Positions 18,240-28,270 of a stretch of 64,000 bases of DNA are shown one piece after another. Under the pieces are notes generated by a model. The model saw only the letters and a list, made by a program, of their open reading frames with translations, made no database searches and had not been told where the DNA came from. This DNA comes from Pyropia yezoensis (taxonomy: Eukaryota > Rhodophyta > Bangiophyceae > Bangiales > Bangiaceae): NCBI GenBank assembly GCA_009829735.1, contig CM020619.1, positions 3,416,590 to 3,480,589 on the forward strand, read 5' to 3'. The translations under genes were made by a program, and so were the position numbers. Numbering within the stretch: position 1 is the stretch's first letter; each line of letters starts with the position of its first letter.

Positions 18240-20138
18240 ATGGCGGATGAGATCGCTCCGGCGGTGGCCAGTGGTGAGGCTGGGGCTCCAGAGGATGGGT
18301 GCGCGGGTGCCGCTCGGCCGGTGGTGGGGTGGTACCGTAGCCCACGGGCGACCCACATGGTCGATGGTGTCGGGTTTGTGGCGGACCCGCCGTTGATGGA
18401 AGCCGCGCGCACCAATCGGGTGTTGGCCTTGCAGCGCATCCGCAACGCGCGGTGGGCGCCGTTGCCCAACTTCCGGGATGCGTCAAGTGAGGGACGGTTC
18501 TACGAAGGGGAGTCTGTATCAGACGTGCATGGTCATGCCGACTTTGGCCGTCAAGGGCCGGAGCGGCAGTCGTACGAGGTCTTGTCGTTTTGCAACGAGT
18601 TGTTGCAATACGGGGCGGGTGGTGGTCTTCACCCTTACCATCGGTGCTTGTATGCTTGGGCGCTTGCCTTTCGTGTTGGGCAGATCGAGACCTTTGTGGT
18701 CGCGGCCAACAACTTCGGCCGCCTCCGCCGGCTGTGGCCTTCGGCCGTGTTCTTGGCCCGCGAGTTGGCCGACCGGCTTGATGTGCCCATCGCAGAGGAC
18801 CACGGGTTGGAGGAGTATCTGTCGATACTGGCTGACAAGGTGGCTCATGGAGGTCGTCCAGCGGATGTTGATTTTGGTCCTTCGACCTGTTCACTTCCCA
18901 ACCCGTTCCGGGATCCGACGACCTCAACTCGTCTTCGTAGGTCGTGTGACCTGGCGTCCATTGAGCGCCGTGGCCTACTGGCTCCGGCTTGGGCATCAAG
19001 CTTGGTTCGTGCGCGCCCTTTCTTCGACTTGAAGCGTTGGCTTCCGTTGCGCCCGTCGTGGTGGGCCGAGTACGGCCCGTACACGGAGACGCCGCCGGCT
19101 CTCTTGTACGTAGCCAGTAGGCTTAAGGATGCGGACAACGCGGCTTGGGGCGTCGTATATGACGAGTACTACTGCTTCTTGCTGGCAGCTTGGGTCCATT
19201 GGCTTGTCCATGACGGACTATTCTGTTGGTTGCCGGACCACGTAACCGAGTGGTTTGACGGGTTGGAAGTGGGCCGCTTGGCCGACGGGCCCGGAGGTGA
19301 AGAGCGTCTGTCGACGTACCATCGCATGCGCGAAGCTCACTCCGTGTTCTCCTGGACGACTGTCGTCGCCGACGTCCGTCGACGGGATCATCGCACCAAG
19401 GCGGCACGCCAGGTCTACGTCAAGTTGGACGCGGCAGCCAAGTATGGGTTCGTTCTCCGTCAGCCTTGCGGCGCGTTCGACTGGAAGTACGATGCCTCAT
19501 GGGTGGGAGGTGACGAGTTGTCTGGCCCGGGGCGTGGTCCCGGTCGTGGTCGAGAGACCAGTCGTCGTGTGCGGGGCGCGTCTCGTTCGCCGTCGCCGCT
19601 GGCTGCTGTAGGGTCAAGTGACCGTGCCAACCCCGGTGTTGTCGCCCCTGTGTCCCGCGGGACGGGCGGCACTGAGCCGATATGGCCGTCGGAGTGGGCC
19701 CGTGTTGGTGCTGTTGCCCTCCTGGGTACTGACCGGGTGAGTGACTTGGCCGACCACGTGGTCCCTCGCGGTGCAACGGTTGGGGCGTTGGCCATTGCTT
19801 GGTCTCGTCAGACCGTTGAGCTTAATGACGTTCTTCGTCGGGTCAGTGGGATGACTGAGTCGGAGGCCGTTGAGGCTTGGGTGCTGACGACCTCCCGGTT
19901 GGCGGATCCGTCTCGCATTCGCGATAGCTTGCTCTGCGAGCTGCGGCGTGCGCCCTCGGTGGAGGCAAGGGAGGCGAGCCCTCGTCGTGTGGATGTTGGT
20001 GCCATTCTTGGCGTTCGTCGTCGTCCAGTGTCGGATGAAGAGGAGGAGGGTGTGCCTCGTGCGCCGGTCCGGCGCATGCGCTCGCGCAGTTCGTCATTTG
20101 ACGAGGGCTCGCGGCGTCGTCATGTTGGAGGTGATTAA
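18240..20138 (+). CDS. Unknown 632-aa protein, antisense within the chromovirus
   Basis: The start is the first ATG (MADEIAPAVAS); the frame stays open upstream to 18198 only from GTG codons. It is uninterrupted, unlike gag-pol of the same element. The N-terminal ~430 residues look globular, with many Trp and Tyr (for example NELLQYGAGGGLHPYHRCLYAW, shortened here to its core HPYHRCLYAW, and YDEYYCFLLAAWVHWLVHDG). Then a Gly/Arg linker (GRGPGRGRETSRR), a second ordered segment of ~110 residues, and an acidic-basic Ser-rich tail (SDEEEEGVPRAP, RMRSRSSSFDEGSRRR). No signal peptide or clear membrane helix. No family was recognised. It lies inside both LTRs, so it moves with the element, but it is transcribed towards pol. 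It might be an accessory gene acquired by the element. Confidence 0.6.
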   Translation: MADEIAPAVASGEAGAPEDGCAGAARPVVGWYRSPRATHMVDGVGFVADPPLMEAARTNRVLALQRIRNARWAPLPNFRDASSEGRFYEGESVSDVHGHADFGRQGPERQSYEVLSFCNELLQYGAGGGLHPYHRCLYAWALAFRVGQIETFVVAANNFGRLRRLWPSAVFLARELADRLDVPIAEDHGLEEYLSILADKVAHGGRPADVDFGPSTCSLPNPFRDPTTSTRLRRSCDLASIERRGLLAPAWASSLVRARPFFDLKRWLPLRPSWWAEYGPYTETPPALLYVASRLKDADNAAWGVVYDEYYCFLLAAWVHWLVHDGLFCWLPDHVTEWFDGLEVGRLADGPGGEERLSTYHRMREAHSVFSWTTVVADVRRRDHRTKAARQVYVKLDAAAKYGFVLRQPCGAFDWKYDASWVGGDELSGPGRGPGRGRETSRRVRGASRSPSPLAAVGSSDRANPGVVAPVSRGTGGTEPIWPSEWARVGAVALLGTDRVSDLADHVVPRGATVGALAIAWSRQTVELNDVLRRVSGMTESEAVEAWVLTTSRLADPSRIRDSLLCELRRAPSVEAREASPRRVDVGAILGVRRRPVSDEEEEGVPRAPVRRMRSRSSSFDEGSRRRHVGGD

Positions 20139-20180
20139 GGGAGGGGGTGGGGTGGTGACAGTGTTGCCGTACGGCTTGTG

Positions 20181-20837
20181 TTAGTCTTGTTTGTACTTGC
20201 GGTGGCCATTTGGCTTGTAGAGCTGGCTTGTATGTTTTTGTTTGAACATGAAGGCAGTTCTGGCCCATTCCGTTGTCTTTGTGTCCGACGCTGGGACTGG
20301 CCGAAGTATCTTAGACTCTTGACAAAGCCGTTTTGCTCTTGAGAACCATGCGGCGTTTTCCCAGCGTGGGGTGACCAGGAGTGTGTCCTTTTGACTGGAT
20401 TGTAATTCTGTGACCACTTGGTCGAGAGTGTGGATGGGGGGTATCCTCAGGCAGATGGCTTGTGAGTGGGGTTGCTCGTGGGGAGTGACGTGCTTCTCGG
20501 GTTGGTAACTCAAACGGCCATAGTGCCTTGTGAGTTCCGGGAGTACTCCGAGTGGTCCCCATGTGGGGAAGGTGAAGTTCCGACATGCCGAAGGCAGTGT
20601 TGACTTCATGTAGTACACAGGAATGTTCTCATGAACAGAGCGGTCTGCGTTGTCCCATTGGACATTAGCCTGTACCACCCCCCATGGGTCGACGTAGACC
20701 GCGAGGATGTTGGGCTGCCAAATAATGGCGCTAGCGCAAGCGAGCGCGGCAAGTCCAGTAGCCAAGGCAACCTTGGTGGTCGGCTTGCGTGGTTTTCGCC
20801 ACGTGTATCCAAGTATTTCTACCTTCTTGGACCTCAA
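20181..20837 (-). CDS. Small membrane-anchored ORF downstream of pol (env-position), 218 codons
   Basis: It starts 11 nt after the pol stop, in another frame; the first codon is TTG and no ATG precedes the membrane segment, so translation would need frameshifting, splicing or a non-AUG start. A basic N-terminus (RSKKVEILGYTWRKPRKP) leads into one hydrophobic helix (VALATGLAALACASAIIW, about residues 24-41), then a mainly soluble ~170-residue part with scattered Trp, Pro and His. It is in the position where env-like genes sit in some LTR elements, but I see no fusion peptide, second TM or glycoprotein features, so 'env' is not claimed. It could also be a decayed remnant. Confidence 0.4.
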   Translation of the reverse strand: MRSKKVEILGYTWRKPRKPTTKVALATGLAALACASAIIWQPNILAVYVDPWGVVQANVQWDNADRSVHENIPVYYMKSTLPSACRNFTFPTWGPLGVLPELTRHYGRLSYQPEKHVTPHEQPHSQAICLRIPPIHTLDQVVTELQSSQKDTLLVTPRWENAAWFSRAKRLCQESKILRPVPASDTKTTEWARTAFMFKQKHTSQLYKPNGHRKYKQD

Positions 20838-20848
20838 ATGTCGAATGA

Positions 20849-22945
20849 CTAAGCTACGTGGCAGCTTTCAACCGGTTCCCACGTGTCATCCTTGGGGGTA
20901 TAGTCATACCATCGCACCTTGAACTCGTAGGAATCACCAGTCTTACGATGAGACACGAGCTTGTCGATGACGTACTCGTCGTGGACAGTCGGCTCGGGTC
21001 GTGGTTTGCCAAACCCATCGAGCAGTGGGTGTGGTGCGGAATCTTCCGCGTCGTCCGGGCGTGGGGCCGCAGTGGCGTGGTCGCTATTGATGCGCTTCTC
21101 GGTTCCATCGACGTCGATAACGAACTTTGACTCGTCGGCGTCGACGACGATGAACGGCCCAATGGCCTTGCTCTGCAGCTTATTAGCTCGTTGGTGGTTT
21201 GTGGTGTAGACATAGTCACCGATCTTGATCTTACGGTTGCGATCCCCAATGTGTGCATCGAAGTTACGCTTGTAACGTTGTTGCGTCTTTGCAAGCGCTT
21301 TGACAACGGCAGGTATCTGCAGTCTCAGTCGGGCCATGAACACTCGCTTCCTTGCGAGTGGGGAGCCGTCACTCAGCGTGCCGCGCGGGGTGAGGGGTGT
21401 GCCAGGTGGCAAGTTGCGGACTGACAAGTTCGGCACGCGACGTGGTATGACCAGTTCGAATGGTGCCAGTCCTGTGGACCGATGTGGTTGGCTGTTGTAA
21501 GCTATGGTGAGAACGGGCAGAAGCACGTCCCAGCGGTTGGGGTCCTCCGTGACGTAGTGTCGAAGTTGGGTAGCAATCGTACGATTGTACCTTTCCACTT
21601 GACCATTGGTTTGCGGGTGGTACGCGGTAGTGCGCACCGTCTCAACACCGAGTACCTTCATCACAGCGATGAAGAAGTTCGACTTGAACTGTGGGCCTTG
21701 ATCGCATAAGATCTTGTCCGGGGGTCCGTAGCTCGCGATCCAGTGCTCAATAACGGCGGATGAAACCGAGATGGCAGTGATGGTCTTCAGTGCTATGCAC
21801 TTGGTGAGCTTGGCGAACCGGTCGGTAATGACTAAGATGAAGCGGTTTCCGCTCTTACTCGCAGGCAACGGGCCAAGGATGTCAATTGATAACTCGGTCA
21901 ATGGTTCCGAAGCTGGGAACAGGGTGAGTGGTGTCGTATGCTTGCGCAGCGCCAACCGGTTTTGTGCACAAGTGGTGCAGTTGGTGATAGTGCTGTGCAT
22001 ATCAGATATCATGGACGGCCAGTAGAACTTTCTTCTCATGGTGAAGTACATCTTGTTCATGCCCGGGTGGGCGGCGGTGGTCGCCATGTGTTGGAGCTTC
22101 AAGATGTTTTCTTGTTGCGACTTAGGAATGTTCAGTTGGTTTCCATAGGGTGTCTTGCGACGCAGCGCGTTGTCGTCGTCAATGATGAACGACTTGTGAC
22201 CTCCCTTGGCGATACTGTCCATGACTGACTTGCAGAAATCATCCGATTGCTGCTTGTCTATGACATCGTAGTAGTCGACGGGTGTCGGGTCGGACTTACC
22301 CGTGTACCGATGGGTTTGAACACCGTATGCCGTCTGGGCAACCGCCAGGCATGGAATGTCGTCGTTGACGGGTTCAGTAACTGCGTTGTTGTCCGCCCTG
22401 GACAGAAAATCGGGCAAGTGGTGGCTGGCACCAGGCTTGTACTTGAGGTCGAAGTCAAACTCCGCTAGGCGCATACGCCATCGCATTAGTCGCCCACTTG
22501 AATCGGCAGTGCTGTATATCCAGCTAAGGCTCTGGTGGTCCGAGAGGATCACAAAGCGTTGACCTTCGAAAAAGTGCCTCAATTTGAGGACAGCCCACAC
22601 GATGCCTAGGCATTCTCTCTCCGTTGTGGAGTAGTTGAGCTCTGCTGTGTTGAGTGCTCGGCTCCAATAACCAACCGGTTGTAGGTTGTCGTCATCGTCC
22701 GATTGGAGCAGCGTGCACCCAAGTTGATACGCACTTGCATCGACATCCAGCGTCAGTTGACGTCCGGCCTTTGGTAAGGCTAAGATGGGAGGGTGCACCA
22801 GGGCGTCACAGAGGTCTTCGAAGGCGGCCTGCTCCTCATCTGAGGGTGGCGCCAAGTCCGGTGGGACTTCCTTCTTTGTCAACGCGTTGAGCGGTCGTGC
22901 TCGCTTAGTGAAGTCGACTACAAATCGTCGGTAGACGTTGCACAT
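20849..22945 (-). pseudogene. pol: Element 2 pol 3' part: RNase H, integrase, chromodomain
   Basis: A 698-aa open piece. RNase H: Asp in LTLDVDASAYQLG, Glu in TTERECLGIVW, Asp in ILSDHQSLSWI. Integrase: H2C2 zinc finger (HMATTAAHPGM ... CTTCAQNR), catalytic Asp in ELSIDILGPLPA, Asp in ILCDQGPQF and Glu in QTNGQVERYN. C-terminal chromodomain: EYVIDKLVSHRK, EFKVRWYDYTP, DDTWEPVESC, ending five residues from the stop. Chromodomains in this position define chromoviruses and tether integration to modified histones. It is linked to the RT piece through a frameshift at a run of six T (23010-23015, plus strand); five would keep the frame. Confidence 0.93.
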
Positions 22946-23366
22946 GCCGAGGAGACTCTTGAGTTGGGTCTTCGTCTTGGGGAATGTCGCGTGACGCAGC
23001 GCTTCCGTGTTTTTTGTTTAGAACGTAGAGTTTGCCAGGTGTTGTGCTGTGGCCGAGGTACTCCACCTCGCTGGAGAACCACTTGCACTTCTCAAGATTG
23101 AGGGTAACGCCCGCTTCCCTAAGTCGGGTGAGGACGGTGTCTACATCATGGATGTGTTGTTTGGCGGTTGCCGAAAATATGATAACGTCGTCTAAGTAGA
23201 CTAGGCAAACTTGCCACTTGAGTCCGGATAGGATAATATCCAGGGCTCGTTGGAAAGTTGCCGGCGCGTTGGTCAAGCCGAATGGCATTGTTGTCCAGTC
23301 GAAGATGCCGTAGTGCGTCGTGAAGGCCCTCTTTTCTTGGTCTCCTTTCGCAGGGGTACTTGCCAA
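22905..23366 (-). pseudogene. pol: Element 2 pol middle part: RT catalytic core
   Basis: A 153-aa open piece with RT motifs TMPFGLTNAPATFQ, the catalytic CLVYLDDVIIFS, and LEKCKWFSSEVEYLG. It is out of frame with both neighbours: upstream near 23350 (one base missing after QVPL), downstream at the T6 run at 23010. Sequence is otherwise well conserved. Confidence 0.9.
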
Positions 23367-24109
23367 TATCCGGCAGTGCAGTCGAGAGACGTGAAGACCT
23401 TGGCGTCTCCGGGGGAGTCAAGGCAGTCCTCCATACGAGGAAGTCGGTACGCATCCTTCTTGGTGACGCTGTTCAGTCGTCGATAATCGACGCAGAACCG
23501 GGCCTTCCCGTTCTTCTTCGGGACGATGACGACGGGACTGGCCCAGTCACTGTGGCTTGGTTTGATAACCTTGAGCTTCAACATCTTGTTGATCTGGTCG
23601 ACGATGATCGCCCGTTTAAACGCACCGGTTCGGTATGGTTGAGCTCGTATGGGGGCGACCCCTGATGGGGTGACGATGGCATGCTCATTAGCGTGTATGC
23701 CTCCGAGAGTCCCGTCCCACATCTTGCCGTGTTTGGTTGGCATCGTCTTGATTTGCGCATGCAAATACTCTGGCGCATCTTGAAGGTCGATGTCGTCGAG
23801 TGACGGTTTTGTTTGCTCGTCCTTCGGCGCCGCCGGGTCGTCTTTCTCCGTTGGATTCTTGAGTACTTGACCGAGGTGTTGTTCGGCGAACGCCACGACG
23901 CTGCCCTTGCGGATGATGGTCATGTCTGTCCCAAAGTTGCACACCTTCACCAGGAATGGCTCGTTCGGGTTGACTGTTGCAACTCCTCGGGCAATTGCCA
24001 TTGACTTGTGTCTGCAAATACGTGCGTTTGGCTGCAGCGTATCCAGGCCGGGGACTTCACATCTGACCATGATCCATTGTTCGGTCTTGCCGTTGATTCG
24101 TGTTTGCAT
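23273..24109 (-). pseudogene. pol: Element 2 pol: RT N-terminal part
   Basis: Carries the RT entry motif VVIVPKKNGKARFCVDYRRL and FTSLDCTAGYWQVPL, after which the frame is lost. It is preceded directly by an in-frame TGA at 24110-24112 that separates it from the protease piece; CGA (Arg) would be one transition away. Confidence 0.9.
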
Positions 24110-24619
24110 TCACGCGCGGACCTTGGATGATCCTTCGGACCATTGTGGTTCCATAACATCGTTGTACTGGATGCCCAAGATGGGAGAGTGAGCCGTCGAA
24201 CGATCGTTCGAGGATTGCCAAACGATACGTTTGAGTCGGGGCCAGATTGCCTCCACGTGCTTGTCCACAAACTCGGTGCCGAGGATGCATTTGACCGACA
24301 GGTTCGGGGTAACGTAGAAACGTTCGAAGGCTTGAACCCCCCCAGTGTCGATGAACAGGTTGATGCCTTGTGGCGCGTTGATCGTTTGCCCATTGGCATC
24401 AACCATGTGCGGGGCATTGTGCAGGGTTGTCGCGTGGTCACGCCAATGTGGCGGCAAGACATCCGGTCGGATGAGGTTGACACCTGCCCCGGTGTCAAGT
24501 ACGGGCCTTAAGCTTCGCGTATTCGCTAGCTCAGTGCCGATACAGGCTGCGATCTCATAGTGCCGATGGGCTTTGCTTAGGATCTTGGTGATCTTACGTC
24601 TTGCGGGTCGTTTGGGCAA
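24110..24619 (-). pseudogene. pol: Element 2 pol: aspartic protease part
   Basis: A 169-aa piece with active site LRPVLDTGAGVNLI and the later ILGTEFVDKH. It ends at an in-frame TGA shared with the RT piece. It begins 35 nt after the gag stop. Confidence 0.88.
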
Positions 24620-24654
24620 GGGTGCGTCGGGGACACTGCCCGCCGGTCCTCGAC

Positions 24655-25155
24655 TTACTCGTTTTTTGAGTCAGCCTTGCCGTCACCAACGTCATCGCTC
24701 TCGTCCTCGTCCGAGTCTGGGAGGACTCCGTTCTCGACGATAGCGTTGATTTGGTTGCGGACCGAGTCGTCAATGAGTGCCATCACTCTTGCTTGGCGTC
24801 GTTCACGACGGGGCTTTGGGCACTGAGAGGCAAAGTGCCCAGGCTCGTTACAATTGTAACAAATCTCGGTAGCCCGCGGCCTCGGGGTGTCCGTTCGAGC
24901 GGCCTTAATAGGCGCATAAGGTCGGTCGACCGTCCGAGTTGGGGGGGGTGTTGCAGGGCTCGAGTCGATTTGACTAACCTTGATGAGGGGCGGGCGACTG
25001 ACCTTGATTGACTGACGCAGTCGGTTCGCGCCCTCCCAGAACCCTTGGGCAACCGCAGCCGTGTCTGCCATGGGGCGATCTGGGAACTGGCTGTCCAGAA
25101 CACGGACGTTCGGCTTGATCAGGTCGGAGAGACCGTTGATGAAAACATCTTTCAC
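24655..25155 (-). pseudogene. gag: Element 2 gag C-terminal part with zinc knuckle
   Basis: It contains an intact CCHC knuckle (CYNCNEPGHFASQC, CX2CX4HX4C) flanked by basic residues, and an acidic tail (PDSDEDESDD). It is in the same frame as the capsid piece at 25159-25635, separated by a single in-frame TAA at 25159-25161. Confidence 0.88.
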
Positions 25156-25158
25156 ATC

Positions 25159-25635
25159 TTAAGCGGAGAAGAGGCCACAGAGGCGGTCGCATGATGCTTC
25201 CACGCGGGTGCCGAACGCGCGTGGGACCTCCGTGTCCAGTTGGGTCATCGTAATGATGTCATGGTACGCCGTTGCCAAAGCGGCATGAGTTGCGTATTTC
25301 TTGAAAAGCCAGTTGACTCCTTCACCATATGTGGTAAGTTCGTAGTGCTTGCCACGAACAATCGTGTTGACCGCGCTAGCGAATGAGCGCTTAGCGGCTC
25401 CCGCCAGCCGGAAGGCAATGAGTGGGAACGCCCGACCGTGGGTCAACCCGGCGGCATCACAGGCTCTGCGGAACGTCGTGAGGAAGGTGAAGACACCCAG
25501 GGGGTCCCCACCGTTGAAGGTCTCTTGTCCTTGGAACGCGCCGTCGAGACGCTTGTTCATCTTGCTTGCATCTCTCACCATAGATGGTGTATACTTAGTG
25601 CTCCGTCGGAGAAGGAAGTAGGTCCGGTAGTCCAA
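25159..25635 (-). pseudogene. gag: Element 2 gag capsid part
   Basis: A 158-aa piece with capsid-type helices (GGDPLGVFTFLTTFRRACD, AFPLIAFRLAGAAKRSF, EGVNWLFKKYATHAAL). A frameshift around 25,620-25,680 separates it from the N-terminal part, and an in-frame TAA from the zinc-knuckle part. Confidence 0.85.
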
Positions 25636-26402
25636 GAGTGACTTGAAGCGGCTGTTGCCGGGCTAATGACCATCTTACGATCGCCCAACTCCGTGGGTCC
25701 GGAGTGGGGCGCGGGTCGGCGCCGGTGCCTGCGCACACGTCGACGGTGTGCGTCCGAGCTATCCGAAGTGGATTCCATGCTTGACGAGCTCGGGCTTGAC
25801 GGTGGGTTGGGGTCCCGGCCACCGTCATCAGTTTCGTCCGAAGACGAGGAAGACGAGGATGATGACTTGTCGGATGACAGCCCATCATCAGCGGATGATG
25901 CGTCTCCCTCCCGTGCGTCATGACGCTTAGTCGTGGCCTTTGCTTTAAGGTCCTCGACCTGGCGCTCAAGCGCGCGGATCCGACGATTCTTCGACTGAAG
26001 ATTGCCAATGGGCAGACTTGCCTGAGAGGCCGCTTGGGTCTTCGGCTTCAGGTCCATCTTGCCCATCAGCTGTCGGTTCGACGTCGTCCGTTGACGAGAC
26101 GTCTCATTTGAGGGTGGCTTTCTCAGCTCCTCAAGAGTAGTTGCCAGTCTGGTGTTAGACTCCTCCAACGCCTTGTTGGTAACTTCTTGGGCCTCAAGAC
26201 GGTCGCGAAGTGCCTCCACCACCGCCTTCAAGCTCTCCAACTTGGAGGTAGTGACATCCTCCGAGTCAGGGTTGGGGGGGGTAACTTCAGGGGCCGGAGG
26301 GCGGCTTGTTCGGCTCCCTCCGCCTGGTGGCGTGTAACCCGAAGGCAGGGCGATCCCCTTACCCTTCGAGCGCCGAGCGCCATCAGGAGCTCCCGAAGCC
26401 AT
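25575..26402 (-). pseudogene. gag: Element 2 gag N-terminal part
   Basis: The start chosen is the ATG at 26402 (MASGAPDG), 219 nt after the 5' LTR. It encodes a Pro/Ser-rich leader, a coiled coil (KLESLKAVVEALRDRLEAQE), a second heptad-like stretch (NRRIRALERQVEDLKAK) and an acidic Ser cluster followed by an Arg-rich patch. The frame is lost just before the capsid part. Confidence 0.8.
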
Positions 26403-26603
26403 ATCGCAACCCGGCGTAACGTGTGTCGGCGCGCCCCGCGTCACCGACCAAAAGGTCCTCGTGGCACGACGCCCGGCGTCGTCCAGCCTTCACCAATCGG
26501 TGTAGTCGCCCAGCAACACCCGATCGAGAGATCGTCAACACGCTGCCACAAGGCACCAAGGAACACGTACGAGCGTACGGCAGCACCGCACACGAGCAGT
26601 AAT

Positions 26604-26620
26604 CCCCTGCTGCTCCACCA
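26604..26620 (-). other. Primer binding site of element 2
   Basis: One base after the 5' LTR, minus strand reads TGGTGGAGCAGCAGGGGAT. It ends the complement of tRNA CCA and is the same site as in element 1. Confidence 0.8.
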
Positions 26621-26621
26621 A

Positions 26622-27027
26622 TGTGGAATAAGTGTTGACCAATAAAAGGATACGGGACCGACCGACGCCCGGGAGGCAAAGAGACAGCTATTACCGTAAA
26701 GGCAAAGAAGACAATCCTTTAGCTCTCAGACGTTCGATGGGGAGCAAGCCGGCCGAACGGCGGCGGCGAGCCCCCACGTCGCAGATAAGGGCGAAATAAC
26801 ATGCTGGTCGAGCGACCGAGCGGAGGCCAGGCGGCCGATCGCTACGAGCATGGCAATCAACATAAAAGATCCCTCCAAGGCAAGGACAGATAAACAATAC
26901 AAAACAAAAGTAGTCCCCCAAAGGGCGAGCCACAAGTGGGCCCATACCGACAAGGTTGGGGCCACCAGTCAGGGGGGCTACTTGCCAGACAATACCGGAA
27001 TTCGGTGCAGAGGGCGGATATGCTACA
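26622..27027 (-). repeat. 5' LTR of element 2
   Basis: 405 of 406 positions identical with the 3' LTR. It is expected to hold the promoter for the element RNA on the minus strand. Confidence 0.95.
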
Positions 27028-27032
27028 ATGAC
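27028..27032. repeat. Right 5-bp TSD (ATGAC) of element 2
   Basis: Identical to 17182-17186. Confidence 0.9.
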
Positions 27033-27686
27033 CGCGGCAGGAAGAGCGATTAGACAGTGGGAAACGGCGGCCGCAGCGGCGGCGACAGAAGCGGACGGCA
27101 GCAGCGACCTTTTAAGCTATACCGCTTCGCCCTTCCCGCCTCCTGTCAGCTGTGGCGCTGCTGGGGCGGCCCTTTCCGCCCCCGGCGATGCCGTTGACGT
27201 CTCTGCACCTGTCGCTGCTGCCGTTGACCGCAGCGGCAGCGGCGGCCGTGGCGTCGGCGGCCAGGGCTGTAATGGAAGAGGCGGCGGCCAGACAGGCCGC
27301 CTTGTCAGCCCCGCAGTGGTTGCGGTGCGGCCGGTGATAAGCGGCTGTGGCGCGGATGGAGGGGGAGGGTGTGTGAGGTGGACACGGGGGGCTGACGGAC
27401 ATTCTGCTCATTAAATAGGCCAGAAAGAAGACCTGTCGAGAGAGGAGCAGACGAAGTCCATCAAGGCACTGCCAGAGAGCAGAAAAAACGACCCTCAACC
27501 ATGGTCGCGTTGAGGGGGTCGTTGCCACTTTCGGAGAACCCCCCCCAAGGTCCCCTTATGAGCGCCTATAGACACCTTGACACCACCGGTTTGGCGACCA
27601 ACATCACTGACTGTTTTTTTTTACGGCATCATACTGTACGCATGATGCGCACCCAGGCTCTACATTTTTATGGTCTGGCTACAGCG

Positions 27687-27787
27687 GGAAGGGCTTGGTA
27701 ACATGCAGTTACTAAACAGAAGGGAACAGCTGTTCCCTGTTTTATCAGCTGCGTTAGTAACTGCAGTTACTGCTACCTTCCCGCCTC
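27687..27787. repeat. Short foldback (about 100 bp)
   Basis: Arms GCGGGAAGG...GCAGTTACTAA and TTAGTAACTGCAGTTA...CCTTCCCGC pair imperfectly around the palindrome GGGAACAGCTGTTCCC. Confidence 0.6.
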
Positions 27788-28080
27788 TGTTCGGGTGCGT
27801 GCTGCACAGGGCTGTGATGCCCCCATGAAGGAGACCTCATTTCCGTTGCCAGTTGCCTGTTTCACCCGCGCACACTCTCGGCATGGCGTGCTTGCTCTTT
27901 TCCTTACACCCCCCCCAGAGCCCCTTGTAGCGCATGTCTCTTCCGAGCGAAATCCGTGCGTGGGTATAATTTCGGTGATAAATATGCTTCTGTGTCACGG
28001 CTGCTCCAGATCCGCCAGAGGACTCCAGCTCTCGACCGACTGGCAGTCGTCCAACGATCGTAGGGATCGGCCCACCAGCC

Positions 28081-28270
28081 GGGTCGTCGCCTGCATTGCC
28101 TTTGGGTCACTTTTGACTGGGTGGTCGCGTGCATACGCTTTGGGTCACCACCGCCGCCACCACGGCCCACCGGCCGGGTCGTCGCCTGCATTGCCTTTGG
28201 GTCACTTTTGACTGGGTGGTCGCGTGCATACGCTTTGGGTCACCACCGCCGCCACCTAAGTGCGGCCGGT
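28081..28270. repeat. 95-bp tandem duplication, two copies
   Basis: The block starting GGGTCGTCGCCTGCATTGCC at 28081 is repeated at 28176. Confidence 0.9.

Larger units (their letters stand above)
17187..27027 (-). mobile_element. Complete chromovirus (Ty3/gypsy) element 2, 9,841 bp
   Basis: Two 406-bp LTRs (17187-17592 and 26622-27027) differ at only one base (A at 17219, G at 26654). The element is flanked by the 5-bp duplication ATGAC (17182-17186 and 27028-27032). Orientation is minus: 5' LTR on the right, PBS beside it, gag (about 26402-24655), protease-RT-RNase H-integrase-chromodomain (24619-20849), a small membrane ORF (20837-20181) and the 3' LTR on the left. Between pol and the 3' LTR lies a 632-aa ORF on the opposite strand. 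gag and pol together have two stops and three frameshifts, so this copy is not self-sufficient as read. Confidence 0.95.

Noticed and set aside
20181-20837. Calling the post-pol membrane ORF a retroviral-type envelope
   Set aside because: Only one hydrophobic helix, no ATG before it, no fusion peptide or cleavage site; position alone is not enough.
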